Part shown: piece by piece, positions 1-7,722 of the stretch
Position numbering within the stretch: the first letter of the stretch is position 1
How the letters are laid out: each line of letters starts with the position of its first letter
Assembly: GCA_031548515.1 (NCBI GenBank)
Contig: JAVBRB010000016.1
Location: 1-22,963 of the forward strand
Direction of reading: 5' to 3'
From: UBA940 sp031548515
GTDB taxonomy: Bacteria > Bacteroidota > Bacteroidia > Bacteroidales > Rikenellaceae
DNA: 22,963 bases
The notes under the pieces: generated by a model
Told to the model about the DNA's origin: nothing
The model's input: the letters and a program-made list of their open reading frames with translations, nothing else
Databases searched by the model: none
Program-made: the position numbers and the translations under genes

Positions 1-121
<121 letters not shown>

Positions 122-317
122 ATAAAATTTTTTGAATGTTATTAGAGTCCTGACTACTTAGTTATCCTTTTTTAGGAATTGAATAAACTTTAACTACAAT
201 TTTTCTGTTTCTCTCAGTATACCAGTAAATCAAAGAACCGTTTTTATTTTCCCCTTGTCTTCGGATCGTCCGATTTCTTTTGAAACCGGACCCGAAATTT
301 CAGGCGGAAAAGGAATG

Positions 318-349
318 CAAAGTTACGTACAAATTTTTGAATCCTCAAA
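318..349 (-). promoter_or_regulatory. rRNA operon promoter, proximal
   Basis: On the minus strand there is TTTG (349-346), 20 bp, then TAACTTTG (325-318). This matches the Bacteroidota sigma-ABfr consensus TTTG-N19-TAnnTTTG. Transcription would begin near 311, leaving a leader of roughly 190 nt before the 16S 5' end. Confidence 0.75.
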
Positions 350-477
350 ACTTTTTGGCAAGAACTTTGCATTTTATTCCGAAATTAACTCGGGAAGTTC
401 GTTCCTTCATTTTTTACGCCTCTCCGGACTCCGTTTCGACGGTCCCGGACTGTTCGTTTATTTCGGTTTAGCGGGTG

Positions 478-507
478 CAAATGTAGCCACTTTTTTCTTT
501 CCTGCAA
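478..507 (-). promoter_or_regulatory. rRNA operon promoter, distal
   Basis: On the minus strand TTG (507-505), a 19-bp spacer and TACATTTG (485-478) form a second consensus-type promoter 160 bp upstream of the proximal one. Tandem promoters are common at rRNA operons and allow growth-rate control; that role is inferred. Confidence 0.65.
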
Positions 508-628
508 GCGATGCCTGATTTTTTTTCAGGAAAAATTTCATACCCGATTTTCATACCTTTATAATAATAAAAAACTTGCATTACAGGTGGTTTTTTATAG
601 TTTTGTAAAACACAAAACCAAAAATGCC

Positions 629-1792
629 ATGCTCTTCCAAAAATTAAGGAAAATCGGACTGCTCCCACGGATAATTATAGCTATCGCGCTCGGGATCGCC
701 TGTGGATTCTTCTTTCCGGAATGGCTGTCGAGGGTGTTTGCAACTTTCAACACCCTGTTCTCGGGTTTCCTCGGCTTTATCGTGCCGCTGCTGATAGTGG
801 GACTGATCGCGCCCGGCATCGCCGAACTCGGGCACGGCGCCGGAAAACTACTGCTGATAACCGTGGCGTTGGCCTACGCGTTCACCCTCTTCTCGGGATT
901 TTTCACATGGGGCGTCTGCAACCTGGCCCTGCCGCCTCTGCTGGAAGGGACCTCTCTCACTACGGCAGGAGGCGGGGCTACCGCGACAGCCCCGTACTTT
1001 TCGATACCGATACCGGCGCTGTTCGACGTTATGGGCGCTCTGGTGTTGGCGTTCGTGCTGGGCTTGGGGATGGCTTTCATAAAAAGCGACGCGCTCCGCA
1101 GCGTAATGGCCGAATTCCGTGAAATAATCATGATGGTCATAAGCAAAGTGATAATCCCGCTGCTGCCGCTATATATTTTCGGCATATTCCTCGGCATCGC
1201 CACATCGGGGCAGGCCGGGAGTATCATGGGCGTATTCATGAAACTGATAATCCTGATATTCATAATCACCGCAATGGTCCTCATAATCCAGTTCACGATT
1301 GCGGGTGCCGTCGCAAAAAAGAACCCGTTCCGGATGCTCGGCAATATGATGACAGCATACGTCACCGCCCTCGGCACGCAATCGTCGGCGGCGACGATAC
1401 CCGTCACCCTGCAACAGACGCTGAAAAACGGCATCAAACCACAGATCGCAGACTTCGTCATCCCTCTCTGCGCCACGATACACCTTTCCGGCAGCACCAT
1501 GAAGATCACTGCCTGCGCTCTCGCCGTAATGATGTTGCAGGGAATGCCCACGGACCCCGTTGTATTCACCGGGTTCATTTTTATGCTGGGAATCACCATG
1601 GTTGCCGCGCCAGGAGTGCCCGGAGGGGCTATCATGGCGGCGCTGGGGATATTGCAGTCGATACTCGGATTCGACGAGACCGCCTGCGGAGTGATGATAG
1701 CGCTCTACATCGCTATGGACAGTTTTGGGACGGCAGCAAATGTCACCGGTGACGGGGCCATCGCGGCAATCATAAACAAAATCGCCAAATAG
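629..1792 (+). CDS. Dicarboxylate/amino acid:cation symporter (DAACS family)
   Basis: A 387-residue integral membrane transporter of the GltPh/EAAT fold, expected to import a small organic acid or amino acid with cations across the inner membrane. The first hairpin motif is QSSAATIP (251-258), the second hairpin holds GVPGG (329-333), and the last helix has D364, T368 and NVTGD (371-375). The signature NMDGT of TM7 reads HLSGS here (285-289), and the arginine that binds the side-chain carboxylate of Asp/Glu just before T368 is glycine (G367), so the substrate is probably not glutamate or aspartate. A GTG at 587 would add 14 residues; ATG 629, followed by a basic then hydrophobic stretch (LFQKLRKIGLLPR), is the better start. 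It is the first plus-strand gene after the rRNA promoters. An 8-bp inverted repeat follows it. Confidence 0.88.
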   Translation: MLFQKLRKIGLLPRIIIAIALGIACGFFFPEWLSRVFATFNTLFSGFLGFIVPLLIVGLIAPGIAELGHGAGKLLLITVALAYAFTLFSGFFTWGVCNLALPPLLEGTSLTTAGGGATATAPYFSIPIPALFDVMGALVLAFVLGLGMAFIKSDALRSVMAEFREIIMMVISKVIIPLLPLYIFGIFLGIATSGQAGSIMGVFMKLIILIFIITAMVLIIQFTIAGAVAKKNPFRMLGNMMTAYVTALGTQSSAATIPVTLQQTLKNGIKPQIADFVIPLCATIHLSGSTMKITACALAVMMLQGMPTDPVVFTGFIFMLGITMVAAPGVPGGAIMAALGILQSILGFDETACGVMIALYIAMDSFGTAANVTGDGAIAAIINKIAK

Positions 1793-1794
1793 AC

Positions 1795-1836
1795 GGCCTG
1801 CGACAAGAAAAAAGAGACCGGAGAATAGCGCAGGCC
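1795..1836 (+). terminator. Possible weak terminator after the symporter
   Basis: GGCCTGCG (1795-1802) and CGCAGGCC (1829-1836) are perfect complements separated by 26 bases, directly after the stop codon, with an A-rich rather than U-rich tail. It could be an RNA hairpin that ends or stabilises the transcript; the long loop and missing U-tract make it doubtful. Confidence 0.3.
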
Positions 1837-1850
1837 GCACGAAAAAACAT

Positions 1851-1858
1851 TAACTTTG
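1851..1858 (+). promoter_or_regulatory. -7 box for the alpha/beta hydrolase gene
   Basis: TAACTTTG fits TAnnTTTG exactly and lies 35 bp before the ATG at 1894. No clear TTTG is seen about 19 bp upstream, so only half of the consensus is present. Confidence 0.5.
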
Positions 1859-1893
1859 CCGAGACCTCCCTTCAATATGACAATTCGGATCTT

Positions 1894-2736
1894 ATGAAAC
1901 ATATCCTGCTTACAGCCCTTTCCGCCATGGTTTTTTGTGCCGGCGCGGCACAGACATACGAGATCCCCCTGTGGCCGGACGGTCCTGCAGAAAGTAACGG
2001 AATAACGGTTGCGGAAGTGCGTTACGACGACTGGAGCGTGACCAACGTTTCGGAAGCCGTGTTGTACGTATGGCCGGCCGAAGGGGAAAATACAGGTGTG
2101 GCAGTGCTCATCTGTCCCGGCGGAGGTTACTCGGGACAAGCCGCCGGACACGAAGGAAAACAGTTCGCGGAATGGCTCGCCGCAAACGGGATTACCGCAG
2201 CCGTACTGAAATACCGCCTGCCCAACGGACACTCCGAAATACCGGTAACCGATGCCCGCCAGGCTATGAAAGAATTGCGGAATATGGCACAGGACTGGGA
2301 AATAGACAGGATAGGAGTCATGGGGTTCTCTGCCGGAGGACACCTCGCATCCACACTGCTTACCCGCAGCGATAAGGATTCGAGGCCGGATTTCGGAATC
2401 CTATTCTATCCGGTCATAACGATGAAAGAGGCTACCCACGGAGGTTCGCGCAAAAATCTGCTCGGAGAAAATCCGTCGCAGGAAATAATAGAACTCTATT
2501 CCAACGAGCTGCAGGTAACGCCGGAGACTCCGCCTACACTATTATTTTTCAGCGAGGACGACACGGTGGTGCCTCCCGTGAACGGACAAATGTTCGTCGA
2601 AGCGCTGGAGAAAAACGGCGTGCGCAATACACTGGTGCTCTATCCCGAAGGAGGACACGGCTGGGGGTTCCACAGTTCTTTCGACTATCACGAACAGATG
2701 AAATCCGAGGTGTCGGAGTGGATCGGAAAACAGTAA
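1894..2736 (+). CDS. Secreted alpha/beta hydrolase, xylan esterase/BD-FAE-like
   Basis: A 280-residue serine hydrolase with an N-terminal signal peptide (about 1-19, ending AGAAQ), so it should act in the periplasm or outside. Family landmarks are the oxyanion-hole segment CPGGGY (74-79), nucleophile elbow GFSAGG with Ser146, acid in EDD near 222-223, and His255 in GGHGWG. This order and spacing is that of the acetyl esterases often annotated as endo-1,4-beta-xylanase B-like in Bacteroidota, which deacetylate plant or host glycans; the exact substrate cannot be read from the sequence. It has its own -7 box, and the next gene (prmA) starts 33 bp after its stop, so the two could be co-transcribed. 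Confidence 0.85.
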   Translation: MKHILLTALSAMVFCAGAAQTYEIPLWPDGPAESNGITVAEVRYDDWSVTNVSEAVLYVWPAEGENTGVAVLICPGGGYSGQAAGHEGKQFAEWLAANGITAAVLKYRLPNGHSEIPVTDARQAMKELRNMAQDWEIDRIGVMGFSAGGHLASTLLTRSDKDSRPDFGILFYPVITMKEATHGGSRKNLLGENPSQEIIELYSNELQVTPETPPTLLFFSEDDTVVPPVNGQMFVEALEKNGVRNTLVLYPEGGHGWGFHSSFDYHEQMKSEVSEWIGKQ

Positions 2737-2769
2737 AATTGCTTACCTTTACGCCCTCAACTTTCCCGA

Positions 2770-3606
2770 ATGATGAACTACACAGAGCTGAATATCCCCG
2801 TCAGGGACGCTTTCGAATCCGAAATGCTGGTCGCCGAACTGGCCGAGCTGCCTTTCGACAGCTTCCAGGAAGAGGAAACCATGCTCAAGGCATACATTCC
2901 TGCCGGAAAACTTGCCGACAACAAGGAAAAGGCCGACGCGATCCTGGCCCAGCGGGGCATTACGGGACAGCGCTATATAGAGATAGAAACTCAGAACTGG
3001 AACGCAGTGTGGGAATCGCAGTTCGACCCGGTCGACGTAGGAGGCAAACTCGTAATACGCGCGCCTTTCCATGCACCGTGCTGCGACGGCCGTCCGGAAA
3101 TCGTCATCATGCCAAAAATGTCGTTCGGGACCGGGCACCACGCCACAACATACCTGATGAGCGCCGAAATGGCAGACCACGATTTTGAAGGCAAAACCGT
3201 ACTCGACATGGGCAGCGGCACAGGCGTCCTGGCAATTCTTGCCGCAAAAATGGGCGCAGCGGTCGTCGATGCGGTCGACATAGACGAATGGGCATACAAC
3301 AACTCCATCGAGAACATCGAACTTAACGGGGTCACAAGCAGGGTGCATCCGGTTATGGGCGATGTCGGCGCCATCCGCGGAAAGAAATACGACGTCGCGT
3401 TGGCAAACATCAACCGCAACATACTGTTGGCCGACATGCCCGCATACGTCGAAACGCTCGGACCGGGCGGAGAACTGATAGTGAGCGGAATACTGGAACG
3501 CGACGTCGAAGACATCAGCCGCCGTGCCGTGGAACTCGGCATGTGCCCGTCGGGACAACGCCTGAGAGACGGATGGGCCGTGCTGGCCTTCAGATTCAAA
3601 AAGTAG
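2770..3606 (+). CDS. prmA: Ribosomal protein L11 methyltransferase PrmA
   Basis: A 278-residue cytoplasmic SAM-dependent enzyme that methylates ribosomal protein L11. The C-terminal two thirds is a class I methyltransferase: FGTGHHATT (119-127), motif I LDMGSGTGVLAI (145-156), acidic VDIDE after strand 2 (around 169-173), and the PrmA-specific ANINRNIL (212-219) in place of NPPY. The N-terminal 90 or so residues form the L11-recognition domain. The start could be either of two adjacent ATG codons (2770 or 2773). The gene lies 33 bp after the hydrolase gene. Confidence 0.95.
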   Translation: MMNYTELNIPVRDAFESEMLVAELAELPFDSFQEEETMLKAYIPAGKLADNKEKADAILAQRGITGQRYIEIETQNWNAVWESQFDPVDVGGKLVIRAPFHAPCCDGRPEIVIMPKMSFGTGHHATTYLMSAEMADHDFEGKTVLDMGSGTGVLAILAAKMGAAVVDAVDIDEWAYNNSIENIELNGVTSRVHPVMGDVGAIRGKKYDVALANINRNILLADMPAYVETLGPGGELIVSGILERDVEDISRRAVELGMCPSGQRLRDGWAVLAFRFKK

Positions 3607-3726
3607 AAACGGAGGCGAAAAAATACATGCAGCTATATCCGGTCATAATTACCTCTCCCGCCTTATCCTGCGTGCAGATGTGCGGCATTGTCGAGGCACC
3701 CGGCCAGTGATTGTCAATTCGCGATT

Positions 3727-4674
3727 ATGTATAATTACTCGATAATAATTCCGCATAAGAATATTCCGGAACTGTTGGAAAGGTGTCTCGCGTCGATACC
3801 CCAAAGGGACGACGTGCAGGTGATCGTCGTGGACGACGCCAGCGACCCGAAAATCGTCGATTTCGCACGTTTTCCCGGGATGAACCGCCCGCATACCGAA
3901 ATAATTTTCCATAAAAACCCCATCGGAGGACCCGGAGGCGCAGGGCTGGCGCGCAACGTGGGAATGGAGGTCGCGGAAGGACGCTGGCTGGTCTTCGCCG
4001 ACGCAGACGACTTCTTCCACACCTCCGTGAACGAAATGTTCGACAGGTACGCCGGGGCAGAAGCCGACATCGTCTTCTTCAGGCACGACAGCGTCGACTC
4101 CGCCACAGGAGAACAGGTAAGGATCAACACCTCCAGGAACCGCTATCTCGAAGAATTCGAGCATACCGCGGACGAAACCAGGATACGGTACATGATATGG
4201 GTGCCATGGGCTAAATTCATACACCGCTCTTTCGTCTCCGCAAACGCGATATGCTTCGATGAAGTACGCTTTTCGAACAATCTGATGTTCTCGGTAAGGA
4301 CCGGGCACCATGCCGCCAAGATCATCTCAGACCGAACCGTCATATACTGCAATACCCGCCGCGAAGGAGGACTCACGCGCGAAGGACGCAACGACTGGGA
4401 AGCAATGTCGCAAAGATTCGATGTGGATTACCGTGCGGCGAAATACATCGCTGCCGCCGGGAAAGGGAGGCTTTTCGACCGCGTGACGGCCGACCGCTGG
4501 AAAAACCTCTCGCGCCTCGACCGCAAAAAAGCCCGGAAACTGCTGCCAAGGTTGCGCGAAGTATGCTCTGCGGCGCAGGTTCGCAGAGTTCGTTTCGAAG
4601 TGGCTGTCGAACGGGCCGTGAAGCCTTTCGGCGGACCCATGCACAAGAAACGGAGGGTGCAGGAACCAAGCTGA
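3727..4674 (+). CDS. Glycosyltransferase family 2 (GT-A fold)
   Basis: A 315-residue cytoplasmic glycosyltransferase that would transfer a sugar from a nucleotide-sugar donor, probably in glycan or LPS/capsule assembly. It begins with the typical SIIIPHKN strand, has VVDDAS (34-39) for nucleotide binding and the metal-binding ADADD (91-95). No membrane segments are evident. The C-terminal third is rich in Arg and Lys (about 240-315), as in enzymes that work at the membrane surface. A TTG at 3688 could extend it by 13 residues, but ATG 3727 directly precedes the conserved first strand. It sits about 270 bp upstream of the nucleotide-sugar operon, which could supply its donor. Acceptor and donor are unknown. 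Confidence 0.88.
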   Translation: MYNYSIIIPHKNIPELLERCLASIPQRDDVQVIVVDDASDPKIVDFARFPGMNRPHTEIIFHKNPIGGPGGAGLARNVGMEVAEGRWLVFADADDFFHTSVNEMFDRYAGAEADIVFFRHDSVDSATGEQVRINTSRNRYLEEFEHTADETRIRYMIWVPWAKFIHRSFVSANAICFDEVRFSNNLMFSVRTGHHAAKIISDRTVIYCNTRREGGLTREGRNDWEAMSQRFDVDYRAAKYIAAAGKGRLFDRVTADRWKNLSRLDRKKARKLLPRLREVCSAAQVRRVRFEVAVERAVKPFGGPMHKKRRVQEPS

Positions 4675-4834
4675 AAACAGAGCGGGCGACACAGCGCCGG
4701 AACAGCTTTTCAGGACACTGTTTTCCCAACAAAACCACATCGCGGCAGATTCGGGTAATTTATTGCCCAAGCTACTCGAGCGATTCATCCTGCGTGCTGC
4801 TAAACAGTACTGACAGGACTCCGCCGGCGATTGT

Positions 4835-4864
4835 TTTGCAAAGCAAAATAATTGCGTACCTTTG
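4835..4864 (+). promoter_or_regulatory. Promoter of the ugd-rml operon
   Basis: TTTG (4835-4838), 18 bp, TACCTTTG (4857-4864) is an almost ideal Bacteroidota promoter, ending 76 bp before the ugd ATG. A perfect 6-bp inverted repeat, TTTTGC-AAA-GCAAAA (4834-4848), covers the -33 box and might be a regulator site. Confidence 0.8.
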
Positions 4865-4940
4865 ATCGTGTAAAAAAATGAAGGCGACGGGCGGGATGCT
4901 CCCGGATGTCTGCCGGTTTGCGATATAAAACTGTAAAAAG

Positions 4941-6257
4941 ATGAAAATAGCGATTGTCGGGACGGGATACGTGGGATTGGTGTCTGGAGCCTGTTTTGCT
5001 GAAATGGGCGTAGATGTGACATGCATCGACATAGACAGCTGCAAGGTCGAACGGCTGCGGCAGGGGGAAATCCCCATCTACGAACCAGGACTCGAAGAGA
5101 TAGTGACCCGAAACCATGACGCAGGAAGGCTCCGCTTCCTGACCGATATCGCCACCGTTATAGACGATGTGGAGATCGTTTTCATAGCCGTGGGGACACC
5201 TCCCGGAGAAGATGGAAGCGCCGACCTGAGCCACGTTCTCGCAGTGGCGCGGCGCATCGGGCAAACTGTGCGGAAACCGCTGCTGATCGTCACAAAAAGT
5301 ACCGTTCCCGTGGGGACGTCCGACAAAGTGCGAGCAACAGTAGCCTCGGAACTCGCCGCAAGGGGTGCCGACGTCGTTTTCGACGTGGCCTCGAACCCGG
5401 AATTCCTGAAGGAAGGCAACGCCGTAGCGGATTTCATGAGTCCCGACAGGGTGGTCGTGGGCGTCGACTCCGAAATGGCGCGGAAACTGATGGACCGCCT
5501 GTACAAGCCGTTCCTGATAAACAGCTACCGCATTATCTTCACCGACATTCGTTCGGCCGAAATGATAAAATACGCGGCCAACGCCATGCTCGCCACGCGA
5601 ATCTCGTTCATGAACGACGTGGCGAACCTGTGCGAACTTGTCGGTGCGGACGTCAATATGGTGCGCAAAGGAATAGGTTCCGACGCGCGTATCGGCAGCA
5701 AATTCCTGTACCCTGGACTCGGATACGGGGGATCGTGTTTTCCGAAAGACGTGAAGGCGCTGATACGCACAGCCGTCGAAAACGGATACCGCATGGAGAT
5801 ACTCGAAGCGGTGGAAAACGTGAACTGCCGCCAGAAAAGCATACTCAACCGCAAGATAGAGACGAGGTTCGGAAGCGACCTCAGTGGAAAGAGATTCGCA
5901 CTGTGGGGACTGGCGTTCAAGCCCGAAACCGACGACGTGAGGGAGTCTCCGGCTATAGTCGTAGCGAAAAACCTGGCGGAAGCAGGAGCCGAAGTCCGTG
6001 CATACGATCCCGTGGCCATGGAGACTGCAAAAGCGGTTCTCGGCGACCTGATAACATACTGCGACTCGATATACGGGGCTGCGAAAGACGCCGATGCGCT
6101 GATACTTGCAACCGAATGGAAGGAGTTCCGCATGCCGAACTGGGACATGCTGTCCGCCGCCATGAAAGGCCGTATAATATTCGACGGGCGCAATATCTAC
6201 GACCGCACGGAACTCGTCGACAAGGGATTCGAATACCACGGGATCGGACTGGGTTGA
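4941..6257 (+). CDS. ugd: UDP-glucose 6-dehydrogenase
   Basis: A 438-residue cytoplasmic enzyme that oxidises UDP-glucose to UDP-glucuronate with two NAD+. The NAD-binding Rossmann motif GTGYVG is at 7-12; the central domain has K210 and N214 in EMIKYAANA; the catalytic cysteine is C266 in GYGGSCFPKD (261-270); a C-terminal UDP-binding domain follows, with WGLAFKPETDD. Length and motif order match the family, and the YEPGL and GGSCFPKD context favours UDP-glucose over GDP-mannose as substrate. It is the first gene of an operon with rmlA, rmlC and rmlB; rmlA starts 40 bp after its stop. The products feed surface polysaccharide or protein glycosylation. Confidence 0.92.
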   Translation: MKIAIVGTGYVGLVSGACFAEMGVDVTCIDIDSCKVERLRQGEIPIYEPGLEEIVTRNHDAGRLRFLTDIATVIDDVEIVFIAVGTPPGEDGSADLSHVLAVARRIGQTVRKPLLIVTKSTVPVGTSDKVRATVASELAARGADVVFDVASNPEFLKEGNAVADFMSPDRVVVGVDSEMARKLMDRLYKPFLINSYRIIFTDIRSAEMIKYAANAMLATRISFMNDVANLCELVGADVNMVRKGIGSDARIGSKFLYPGLGYGGSCFPKDVKALIRTAVENGYRMEILEAVENVNCRQKSILNRKIETRFGSDLSGKRFALWGLAFKPETDDVRESPAIVVAKNLAEAGAEVRAYDPVAMETAKAVLGDLITYCDSIYGAAKDADALILATEWKEFRMPNWDMLSAAMKGRIIFDGRNIYDRTELVDKGFEYHGIGLG

Positions 6258-6297
6258 ATGAAAAGCGGCAAACCAAAAACTGATAACTCATAAACTC

Positions 6298-7173
6298 ATG
6301 AAAGGAATAGTACTCGCGGGAGGCGTCGGAACAAGGCTCTGGCCCATCACGAAAGGGGTTTCAAAACAATTGCTGCCGGTCTACGACAAGCCGATGATCT
6401 ACTACCCCATCTCGGCGCTGATGCTGGCCGGGATACGTGAGATACTAGTCATATCGACGCCGCAGGACCTGCCGGGCTACCAGCGCCTGCTGGGCGACGG
6501 CAGCGACATCGGGATGCGGTTCGAATATGCCGCCCAGCCATCACCCGAAGGCATCGCACAGGCGTTCCTCATCGGCGGCGAATTCATCCGCGGCAATGCG
6601 GTGTGCCTTGCACTGGGCGACAATATATTCTACGGGCAGGGGTTCTCCGGAATGCTTCGCGATGCGGTCGAAAGGGCCGAAAAAGAGGAGCGTGCGACGA
6701 TCTTCGCATACGGCGTGAACGACCCGCAGCGTTTTGGCGTAGTCGAACTCGATGCGGACGGAAAACCGGTCGCAATAGTCGAGAAGCCTGAAAATCCTAA
6801 ATCCAATTATGCTGTCGTAGGGTTGTATTTTTACCCGGATGGTGTCGAGGACGTGACTATAGGCGTGAAGCCGTCGCCCCGCGGAGAACTCGAAATAACC
6901 AGTGTAAACGAAGAATATATCCGCCGCGGGCAAATGGACGTTCAGATACTGGGGCGCGGTTTCGCATGGCTCGACACAGGAACACACGACTCGCTTAGCA
7001 ACGCATCGACCTTCGTCGAAACCATAGAAAAACGGCAGGGCCTTAAAATAGCCTCGTTGGAAGAGATTGCATGGCGCAAAGGATGGATCACGGACGACGA
7101 CATGCGCCGCCTGGCCGAACCGCTCGCATGCAACCAGTACGGGCAATATCTGCTGAAATTGATAGAGCAATGA
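6298..7173 (+). CDS. rmlA: Glucose-1-phosphate thymidylyltransferase
   Basis: A 291-residue enzyme that makes dTDP-glucose from dTTP and glucose 1-phosphate, the first step to dTDP-L-rhamnose and other dTDP-sugars. The nucleotidyltransferase signature GGVGTRLWPIT (8-18), SKQLLPVYDKPMIYYP (22-37) and LGDNIFYG with Mg-binding D108 are present, as is LDTGTHDSL near the C-terminal half. Length is that of short RmlA enzymes. The next gene, rmlC, starts inside the stop codon (ATGA overlap at 7170-7173), which suggests translational coupling. Confidence 0.96.
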   Translation: MKGIVLAGGVGTRLWPITKGVSKQLLPVYDKPMIYYPISALMLAGIREILVISTPQDLPGYQRLLGDGSDIGMRFEYAAQPSPEGIAQAFLIGGEFIRGNAVCLALGDNIFYGQGFSGMLRDAVERAEKEERATIFAYGVNDPQRFGVVELDADGKPVAIVEKPENPKSNYAVVGLYFYPDGVEDVTIGVKPSPRGELEITSVNEEYIRRGQMDVQILGRGFAWLDTGTHDSLSNASTFVETIEKRQGLKIASLEEIAWRKGWITDDDMRRLAEPLACNQYGQYLLKLIEQ

Positions 7174-7718
7174 AAGTCTCCAGAACTGCACTCGAAGGGG
7201 TGATTATCGTGGAGCCGGACGTTTTCTACGACCGACGGGGATCTTTCAGCGAAACGTTCTCGGAAAGACGCTTCGCCGAACTTGTCGCACCGGTAAAATT
7301 TGTGCAGGACAACGAATCGTATTCCGTCCGCGGAGTTATCCGAGGGCTGCATTTCCAAAAAGAGCCTCACGCTCAGGCCAAACTTGTACGTGCGGTTTCA
7401 GGACGCATTCTCGACGTAGCGGTGGATATGCGCCGGTCGTCGTCCACGTTCGGACAATGGGCAGCCATCGAACTATCGGATGAAAACGGGCGCCAATTCT
7501 TTATACCCAAGGGTTTTGCGCACGGTTTCAGCGTGTTGGGGGACAGTGCGGTTGTAGCGTACAAATGCGACAGTTATTATGCTCCGGAATGTGACGGAGG
7601 GGTATTGTGGAACGATCCGGCGCTGGGAATAGACTGGGGCATAGATCAATCTGCCGCGATAGTTTCAAACAAGGACGCCGCGCTGCCTGGGTTTGCCGAA
7701 GCGTATAAATTCGAATAA
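7170..7718 (+). CDS. rmlC: dTDP-4-dehydrorhamnose 3,5-epimerase
   Basis: A 182-residue cupin epimerase acting on dTDP-4-keto-6-deoxyglucose. Visible landmarks are RGSFSETF (23-30), the RGLHFQ motif with catalytic H61, FIPKGFAHGF (111-120), YKCDSYYAPE (131-140) with the tyrosine acid at 136 or 137, and WNDPALGIDW. The ATG at 7170 gives the length expected for the family and overlaps the rmlA stop by 4 bases; an upstream ATG in the same frame at 7071 would lie inside rmlA. Only 4 bp separate it from rmlB. Confidence 0.95.
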   Translation: MKVSRTALEGVIIVEPDVFYDRRGSFSETFSERRFAELVAPVKFVQDNESYSVRGVIRGLHFQKEPHAQAKLVRAVSGRILDVAVDMRRSSSTFGQWAAIELSDENGRQFFIPKGFAHGFSVLGDSAVVAYKCDSYYAPECDGGVLWNDPALGIDWGIDQSAAIVSNKDAALPGFAEAYKFE

Positions 7719-7722
7719 AATC

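Larger units (their letters stand above)
122..628. other. Divergent intergenic region between 16S rRNA and the symporter
   Basis: This 507-bp stretch has no credible gene; the short open frames in it have no recognisable product. On the minus strand it holds the 16S leader (about 122-311), AT-rich and containing a TTCTTTGA segment (about 227-234) like those in other Bacteroidota rRNA leaders, preceded by two promoter-like sites (318-349 and 478-507). On the plus strand a weak TACCTTTA at 554-561 could serve the symporter gene. A small CCTGA/TCAGG inverted repeat around a T-run lies at 514-530. Confidence 0.6.

Noticed and set aside
874..1635. Open frame of 253 codons on the minus strand
   Set aside because: Antisense to the symporter; its hydrophobic content simply reflects the membrane protein on the other strand.
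2749..3558. Open frame of 269 codons on the minus strand
   Set aside because: Antisense shadow of prmA with no motif.
4673..4729. GAAAACAG/CTGTTTTC pair as terminator after the glycosyltransferase
   Set aside because: An 8-bp stem with a loop of about 41 bases and no T-run beyond CC; too weak to call.
4800..6239. Long open frame (479 codons) on the minus strand across ugd
   Set aside because: It mirrors the strongly supported ugd gene, has no recognisable domain, and its composition (rich in His, Arg and Val) is that of an antisense shadow in GC-rich coding DNA.
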